Source of the DNA: Brachionus plicatilis
Lineage: Eukaryota > Rotifera > Eurotatoria > Ploima > Brachionidae
Direction: 5' to 3'
DNA length: 23,293 nucleotides
Assembly: GCA_010279815.1 (NCBI GenBank)
Contig: QEOQ01000427.1
Coordinates: 215,299-238,591 of the forward strand
Numbering within the stretch: the stretch's first letter is position 1; each line of letters begins with the position of its first letter. A program made the translations under genes and the position numbers. Below, one piece after another: positions 17,300 through 23,293 of the stretch. Under the pieces are notes generated by a model. The model saw only the letters and a program-made list of their open reading frames with translations. It was not told the DNA's origin and made no database searches.

Positions 17300-17990
17300 T
17301 ATAATAACATCATCCAACACTTAATTGAACTATTAAAAATTGTTACCTTAATTAGACATGACATAGTTGTTTGAATTACGGATCGATAGATTCATTCAAA
17401 TTTGAATCCCTTATACGAAACCGTACTTGATTGCTGTGAATTTGACTATTCAACTTCCAGATTTATATATCGAGTTCTTGAATGTGTTTCAAATGATCTG
17501 GAGTTAACAGTTAAGTGATTCGGAATTCCATGTGTGTATGTGTGGATGATTCATAGGTGGTTCTTCTATTTGGAGGTATTTTATTAACTGACTTGAATTG
17601 TTTTTTAAGTTTAAATTTTAATAATTAATAATTGACTTTTATTTTTTTCATTTTATTTCTATACAATTTTTGAATATTTTTGAAAATAAAAATAACAAAA
17701 ATTTGTTTTTTAAATTAAATTTGAAAAAGTTTGAATTTTTTTTAAACATAATTGAAAAATGCCTTTATAATTTTTTTATTTTATTTTTTTATTTGTTTTC
17801 GGCACTGTGCTAAAGCTACTTCGGAATAAAGAAGTAGGTAACATGGAAGAAATAAAGTTAAATAAAAATCAATTAAATGTCTTTAAGTATTATTGATCTT
17901 CTTTAGCTAAAAGATTGTTATAGTATCCATTTTAGCGAATAATATCTCCTTTCCGTAAAAATCAGAAAACGATAAATAAAAGTTCTAAAA
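17300..17990. other. Intergenic DNA, no gene recognised
   Basis: The part at 17390-17580 is less AT-rich than average and contains a short GTGTGTATGTGTGGATG stretch. Neither strand gives a sustained protein-like frame. The last 150 bases may belong to the LINE relic that follows. Confidence 0.4.
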
Positions 17991-18679
17991 TTTTGATAAT
18001 GAATTTTCGAAGATTTATGCTGAGCTATTTTCACTTGAAGAAAAAGAACATTTGGACGAGCATGAATTTGTGAAAAAGGTCGCTGGTCATTTTTATGTAA
18101 ATATTAAAAATGAGAAAACTGAACCATTGTTAAACTAATCTGATGTAGAAAACGCTTTAAAAAGTTAAAAATTTAATTTAACTTTGATATAATATTTGCA
18201 ACGAGTTTTTCATTTATAGTTCATCTGAAAATTTGATTTATCTCCTAAAATGATTTTTTGAAGCTTCTATTATTTATCGATATTTACCAAGTCAGTTAAA
18301 TGTTTTGATTTTATTGTTACACCTAATCCAAAAAAAAGTTTTTTCTACGAACCAAGTTATTTTGGTCCAATATAAGTCTCAAATTCACTTGCTACCATCC
18401 TTGAAAATCTTTTACTAAGGAAGATTGACTGTTTTATTGAATTCATTCTAACCAATTTGGCTATAAAAAGAATGAAAACATACAAGCATGCGTAATTTAT
18501 TACAAATGAAGTTATAAACTATTAAAATATATTATTATTAAAAAATGTGAGTCAAAACTCAAAAAGATAGTCTTAATAAAAGTAAGGCGTTTGACAAGCT
18601 TTTGAGAGTTGTTCTGTTCCTCAAATTATTGAACAATGTTCCTTATTCGGTTTGAAATTATTTAGTGTTTATTATAGTA

Positions 18680-19310
18680 CAGTCTGCCCTCGATTTTATG
18701 ACTCCCGATTTTGTGACATTTTGAATTTGTGACTAAAAATCAGTGTAACGCCGAAATTCCCCATCCTTTCAATGTTAATATTTTTCGATTTTATGACATT
18801 TAATTTTGTGACATTTTGAATTTATGACATGAAAAAAAGACAAATTTTAGTTCACTTTTGAATCTTTTACATGTTAAAAAATTTCGATATTATGACGAAT
18901 TTTTTTTTGCACATATGACATAGCAATTATTATTTTTTAATTTAAAAATAAAAATGCCGAGAAATTCATTCGATTTATTAACAAAGAAACAAGTCATTGA
19001 TGAATTAGACAATGGCACAAGCTACGAGGTTATTAAATGAGAATAGCATTTCTGTTGAGAATAGCATTTATGCTAGACAAACTAAATTAGTCCAGAAGCG
19101 TTTAGTTTTTTAAAATATTGTATTTAATATTAAGATTAAATTGTTTTGCATTTAACAGATTTGTATTTTTATAATAAAACTAATAAATCTAAATTTTAAT
19201 GCTTATTTGATTTTATGACATTTATGTCACAAATTCAAATTTGTGACGATTTGATTTTGTGACATAAATTCAGTGTTCCCCAGGCGTGTCACAAAATCGA
19301 GGACAGACTG
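18680..19310. mobile_element. Pogo/Tigger-like nonautonomous element, 631 bp, TA target duplication
   Basis: Ends are CAGTCTGCCCTCGATTTTAT (left) and, read inward from 19310, CAGTCTGTCCTCGATTTTGT, and TA flanks both sides (18678-18679, 19311-19312). Subterminal units ATTTTGTGACATTT or ATTTTATGACATTT recur at least four times at the left (to about 18835) and in both orientations at the right (19200-19270). It interrupts the LINE relic. Its own coding remnant lies at 18954-19040. The TIR and TA duplication place it in the Tc1/mariner superfamily, pogo branch. Confidence 0.85.
18954..19040 (+). pseudogene. N-terminal helix-turn-helix remnant of a pogo/Tigger transposase
   Basis: The frame opens MPRNSFDLLTKKQVIDELDN and ends GTSYEVIK before TGA at 19038, with another stop two codons on. 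MPR + (T/K)KKxxVIdeLdnG is the start of the CENP-B/psq-type DNA-binding domain of Tigger transposases. The catalytic DDE part is entirely missing, so the element is an internally deleted derivative. Confidence 0.6.
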
Positions 19311-19465
19311 TATATCTAAAGTTATTGTGAGACATGATAATAAAATAAGAGATCTGGACAACTTTAGGTGCTTTATTTCTATATTTTTTTAATTTCTTGA
19401 TTTATGACCTCCTAAATGAATTTACTGAATTACATTTGGTGAAAATATTAATCGAATGAATATAG

Positions 19466-20305
19466 AATATAGAATATTGTGATGATATCTTATTATTATC
19501 AACTTCAATTTATCCTTGTCAAGTTTTTAAGTAAGTAAAAAATTGATTATAATGCATTAAAGTCAGCAACCTTAGTTTTTCAAAAAAGTTTGGGTTAGGA
19601 TGTTCCCTGCTTTAGATCAAACAACACTATAATACATAAAATTCAAAATAAAGTTTATTTGGGCCAAATGTAAAAAATTTTACATTTATACATTTTTATA
19701 TGGCGTGTGCTAATTCATTAACTAAAATTACTGATTTTTTATCAATTTTACTAGATGAATATAAAAATGACTTCCATTTCATAAAATTACTTAGTTAATT
19801 TAAAAATGTGGATTTATTTTAAAAATCAAGTATGATGCTAGTTTTTTCAATATTTAATTAAATTTTAAAAAAAATAATTTTTTATTTAACTTTTTTAAAA
19901 ATTTTTATTTATCCTTTGCCTCTATATGAACCAAATTGTAACGAGCAAAAATTTATTGAGATCTTTATTAGAAACCAGATTACAGAACTCATATTTTTCA
20001 TCAAAATTCATACCATAATATTCTTAATTATCTAAATATTGTTCTAATTCAAAAAAAAAATCTAATTGTTCAAAACATCCTTCTCTGGCTTAAAAAGATG
20101 CTCAAAATCCAGTTAAACGTCTATCTGCTGATTTTTAGTTTTTTTAAAGTATAAATATGTTTAAATTATAATTTTAATACGATTTAGAAAAATTAATAAG
20201 AATAATATCAGTTATGCAAATTTAGGAAAAAAAATTTTTTTTAGTAATTTTAGTTAAAGTTTCAGTAGTTTTGGTTAAAAAATAATAAATCGCCTTTTTA
20301 TATTG
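19466..20305. other. AT-rich intergenic DNA, nothing recognised
   Basis: No protein-like frame or inverted repeat of note was seen in this stretch. Poly-T and poly-A runs are frequent. Confidence 0.45.
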
Positions 20306-20450
20306 TTACATTTTTTTAAATTTTTTGTGCAATGTTTAGAAAATTTTTATTTTGACTTTTTCAAAATTCAAAATGAATTTTTTTTTTAATTTTCTGAAAT
20401 ATTGCACAAAAAATATTAGAAAGTAAAAAAATTTGAAAATGTAAAAATGT
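20306..20450. repeat. Foldback repeat, arms about 45 bp
   Basis: TTACATTTTTTTAAATTTTT and TGTGCAATGTTTAGAAAATT on the left (20306-20348) are matched in inverted form on the right (20385-20450, AATTTTCTGAAATATTGCACAAAAAA...AATGTAA). The loop is short. It may be a small MITE, but the AT-rich composition lowers confidence. Confidence 0.5.
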
Positions 20451-20870
20451 AAAATTGTTTATATTTTGACTTTATTTGGGTTTACCAAAAGGAGATAGTG
20501 ATTTCGTTTAAGATTTTATTGAAGAAAAGTGGAAGAAAGTAGAGAAAAGTTTTTGCTCTCTCTATGGGCTTAGCTGTAAGCTAAAAATGTCTTTTCTTTA
20601 TAAAGTTGATTTCTTAAACAAACAGTTTTAATTATATATTGAGACATTAAATTACAGTCCGAAAACATAACTTGTTATAATTGATCATATTTGCAAAGTT
20701 AATCGTGGTCTGATTGATTCAATTGAATTTCTGAATTGAATGTGTTTTTTGACATGTATAGCTTGTCACAAAAACAAAACTTTTATCATCATTTTAATAT
20801 TTTAAATGACTAAATAAAAGTCGATTTTTCTAAATAAATTTAATTTTATTCATTTTATTTTTTCTGCTTT

Positions 20871-21113
20871 TTATGAGCAAAGTAAAATTTTTGATCAAAT
20901 TTCAAGCGCTCATTATTGCTCAAAAATTTTTAGATGCGCAATTAAATTTCATCGCAGATTTTAAATTTTTAACACTTTAAAGCTTGATTTTTAAACTTTT
21001 GAAAAAGGATTGTAATTTCTAAAAATACAATAGAATTTAATCGCGCATTTAAAAATGTTTGAGCAAGATTGAGCGCTTGAAATTTGATCAAAAATTTTAT
21101 TTTGCTTATTTAT
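20871..21113. mobile_element. Palindromic MITE, arms about 80 bp
   Basis: Left arm 20871-20950 (TGAGCAAAGTAAAATTTTTG, then ATCAAATTTCAAGCGCTCA, TTGCTCAAAAATTTTTAGAT, GCGCAATTAAATT) matches the reverse complement of 21031-21113 at roughly 85-90 percent. The 80-bp centre is not palindromic. No coding capacity; target duplication not determined. Confidence 0.75.
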
Positions 21114-21590
21114 GTAATAAAATAAATTAAACAGTTGTCAAAAGTAAATGATTTGACTCATATAAATTGTACTGAATATAATCTAGCATTCACTGTTCTT
21201 TTTATTGAATGGAGCTTTGAATGTAACAATCCTGGACTAACTGACTTGACAAAATACTTTTTTTACCTAATCAAATTTGTATGTTAAATAATCTAGATAA
21301 TTTTTATTTATATAAAAACTGAATTTTTAACTTAATTGTAAAATAGATATTTAATTGTCTCTTTAATTTTTCTACCCTATTTTATGTGTAATATTTCATC
21401 TCAATTCGTCCGTGAGATTTAAACTTAAACTAATTAAATGAATAAATGGTTCAGATTGAGTATCATTAAATTTTTACAGTAGTAAGAGGAAGTTTTATAA
21501 TCTGGATATAAATATGATCCTCATTTTGGTTAAAAATTTATTCTCTTCTTGTTTCGTGCTTTTGAGCAGAGCTGCTTCAGTTAACGCTAT
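21114..21590. other. Intergenic DNA, no gene recognised
   Basis: AT-rich without a sustained coding frame or clear repeat. Confidence 0.4.
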
Positions 21591-21596
21591 TGGACA

Positions 21597-21769
21597 TTGA
21601 ACGCCTGACAGCTACTAAAACCTTGTACCATATGTTCTGGTAAAAATCTTTCCTTGTTGATTAAATGACGCCTCCCGACACTGAAAAATATGGTATGGTG
21701 ACAATTTTTGTACAATGATGCATCAACTAAGGCTAGAATCATATCCAATTCATAATAAATATCAAGATC
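21597..21769 (-). pseudogene. Unidentified coding-like remnant, 57 codons
   Basis: The minus-strand frame between stops reads DLDIYYELDMILALVDASLY, then KNCHHTIFFSVGRRHLINKE and RFLPEHMVQGFSSCQAFNVQ. Residue usage is unlike random AT-rich DNA here (His, Cys, Gly, Val and Arg present). No start codon with a good context and no splice sites were found. It may be a transposon protein fragment; the family is not recognised. Confidence 0.3.
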
Positions 21770-21945
21770 CTATCATTTAATTATAAAAAATATAGAAAAT
21801 TGGATTGAATTGGAACTTTTTGATAATCAAAATTTTCTTGTAAAACTGTTTAAAAACTTATTAAATTTAGAAATGCATATTTGTGTAAAATAAATAGACA
21901 AAGTTTAAAAGCTAGGAATTTTTTTAAAAAATTTGTTAAAATATT

Positions 21946-22644
21946 TTATTTATTTAAGCTTTTGAAACCATAACCATAAACAACAGGATTGATGAATGTA
22001 ATTAGAGCTCTGTTTACTCTATATTTTTTAAGTTCCAACTGATCATATGGTCCAGAGCTTAGAACTTTTTTCATATCCAAAAATTTACAATCACCCTATG
22101 CCGGTTCTATTACCTTTTGCATACACTTTCTAGGCTTGTTTTCATTATCAATTGAATGCTCCATAAAAATGCAAACACCACCTGGTTTCAAAACTCGATA
22201 AATTTCGCTCATTACTTTTTTATAATCATAAACTGAACAAAGAATAAATGTGTGAACAACAACATCCATACTGTCAGACTCGATGCCGACCATTTCTTCA
22301 GCTTTGCTTACCACAAGCTTGGAAACATTCAAATCTTGTCGATTGTTTTTTTTGATCGACTCATTTAAATAAGGCAAGAAAATGTCTGTTTTGTCAAGAA
22401 TGGTCACATTTGAGCCTTTTGGAAAATGTTTGAAATTTTCTCCAGTGCCGATTCCAAGTTCTAGAATTTCCAATCGGTCATTTTTTTTGTTGGTTTTGAC
22501 TTGAGAAATTGCTTCGTCGAATAGTTTTGGTTTTACTACTTCAAGGTTCGAATGAACAAAATTCCTCATATAAACACTATTAATAACTCTAATGAAAATT
22601 ATTACAACTAAAACTAAGCCCACTAAAATGTATAGCCAAATCAT
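21946..22644 (-). pseudogene. METTL7: METTL7-type methyltransferase, copy B (nonsense-truncated)
   Basis: The ATG at 22644 opens MIWLYILVGLVLVVIIFIRV, the N-terminal membrane anchor expected for METTL7, followed without an intron by the same methyltransferase domain as copy A (ELGIGTGENFKHFP, VLKPGG, FMEHS). At 22096-22098 TAG replaces a Leu codon (TTA in copy A), so translation stops after VIEPA at 182 residues. Beyond it the frame stays open and conserved (DCKFLDMKKVLSSGPYDQLE ... VVYGYGFKS) to the ancestral TAA at 21946-21948, and AATAAA again overlaps that stop. Loss of the last 50 residues, which include family-conserved YGYG, probably inactivates it. An open frame extends 10 codons further upstream but has no ATG. 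Confidence 0.75.
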
Positions 22645-22928
22645 TTTTCTTTTTAAAATTATCTTAAAAACCAAAGAATTTATTTAATACCAAATTTAAT
22701 ATTAAATGTGGGCTTGTTTTATAGAAATAAATAAATTGCTTTATCATTATTACAGTATAAAGATTTCATTTTTTAATATTTTTTGCATAATTTAAATAAC
22801 ATCTTTTTATTCATAGGATATTTGATTTTTACTTCATAGCCTTTTATCACTTTGCATATTACTCTAATTTAATAGAGACTGATGATTCATCAAAGTATTA
22901 AACTAATGATTTTAACTTTCCATCATTA
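22645..22928 (-). repeat. 5' flank of METTL7 copy B, homologous to copy A
   Basis: Aligns with 15315-15670 apart from the 70-bp block present only in copy A. Similarity is clearly lower than in the coding core. It should include the promoter of copy B. Homology is lost past about 22928. Confidence 0.65.
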
Positions 22929-23217
22929 ATTTTTTCTTTTGAAGGATATTTTAATTTAATTTTTGATCCAAATTAACTTTATTTCAATTTTCTTTATCAT
23001 TTTTATTTAATCTTAGATTTTATTAAAATTAAACTTTTATTATGAAAATTCGACATCAATTTTAACTAAATTTCAATAACTTGTTTGTATAATAATTTTA
23101 TTCTTTTTCTATGATAATAATTTGAAAAGCATTTATTTCTATTCTATAAAATAAAAAATTTATTTCCTCTTTTTTATTTTTATTACCAAATTTTATTCTT
23201 TCTTTCAGTCTTAAAAC

Positions 23218-23250
23218 CTGAAGAAGTCCATTTGGTCGAAATGCGCCGTA
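23218..23250 (+). ncRNA. Hammerhead-ribozyme-like core motif (tentative)
   Basis: CTGAAGA (23218-23224) fits the CUGANGA core, a small hairpin GTCC-ATTT-GGTC follows, then GAAA (23238-23241), and ATG-CGC-CGT could form a 3-bp stem III as in Penelope-like-element hammerheads. The helix I strands (TTAAAAC before, ACCAATT after) do not pair, and stem II contains a U-U mismatch. The motif may be a decayed ribozyme or just the common retroelement CCTGAAGAAG...GAAA sequence. Confidence 0.25.
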
Positions 23251-23293
23251 ACCAATTTATTTGTATACAAAAGTTTTTTTAAATATAAATATT

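Larger units (their letters stand above)
17992..19465 (+). pseudogene. LINE (non-LTR) retrotransposon ORF2 relic, split by a DNA transposon
   Basis: Pieces in order, with frameshifts: an upstream linker KVAGHFYVNIKNEKTEPLLN to a stop at 18136, then SDVENALKS; IVTPNPKKSFFYEPSYFGPI and VSNSLATILENLLLRKID (about 18318-18430), matching the LINE box ItPIpKk...RPISv.N.l.ki.E.ll..ki; QFGYKKN near 18460; SKAFDKLLRVVLFLKLLNNV (about 18580-18640), the motif A region; SVYY to 18677. After the pogo-like insert the text resumes SKVIVRHDNKIRDLDNFR (19316-19369) and FFNFLIYDLLNEFTEL (to about 19432). The QGGPLS box is lost in a small deletion. Removal of the insert plus one TA restores the reading frame SVYYSISKVIVRH. 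The element is dead, with several stops and shifts. Confidence 0.7.

Noticed and set aside
22645..22674. Longer METTL7 copy B start at a TTG, 10 codons upstream
   Set aside because: No ATG is present there; the ATG at 22644 begins the hydrophobic anchor as expected for the family.
1..23293. tRNA or rRNA genes
   Set aside because: No cloverleaf with a GTTCRA-type T loop and A/B boxes, and no conserved rRNA segment, was seen on either strand by eye; a covariance search would be needed to exclude them fully.

Overview
The window looks like a nuclear genomic segment of a small, compact-gene invertebrate, most likely a monogonont rotifer (Brachionus-like). The reasons are a very high A+T content, spliceosomal introns of about 44-53 bp beside a few longer ones, typical animal gene families (VWA7, FAM47E, METTL7), poly(A) hexamers and no bacterial-style operons. 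The organism assignment is an inference. The assignments to protein families rest on motifs read directly in the sequence.

Layout. 1-1800 is a transposon-rich flank: an element with mirrored CAGTAAAAT arrays around a short unidentified exon, followed by a decayed LINE reverse transcriptase. 1877-4546 (minus) is an intact single-exon VWA7-like secreted or surface protein of 889 aa. 4547-7750 is AT-rich intergenic DNA with a hAT-like MITE, a solo transposon end and a dead Tc1/mariner transposase. 8040-8863 (minus) is a two-exon gene for a secreted cysteine-rich protein of 242 aa. It is divergent, across 192 bp, from a six-exon FAM47E-like gene at 9056-11444 (plus, 457 aa).

From about 11900 to 15670, and again from about 21800 to 22930, lie two direct paralogous copies of a METTL7-type (thiol) methyltransferase gene on the minus strand. 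Copy A (14569-15210, with a possible upstream exon) has the full catalytic domain, but a stop codon lies in its membrane-anchor exon. Copy B (21946-22644) has the anchor, but a stop codon removes the last part of the domain. A 393-bp core differs at only two positions while the flanks are far more divergent, which suggests gene conversion. Copy B also serves as an empty site showing that two blocks of transposon DNA (about 12014-13961 and 14017-14558) were inserted 3' of copy A after duplication.

Between the paralogs (15670-21800) almost everything recognisable is transposon debris: a pogo-type end, a possible hAT transposase remnant, a RING-like fragment, a LINE reverse transcriptase relic cut by a TA-flanked pogo/Tigger-like element, and palindromic MITEs. 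The host genes do not form an obvious pathway together. The strongest themes are the paired paralogs and the repeated occurrence of nonautonomous elements whose ends are mirrored arrays of a short element-specific motif.
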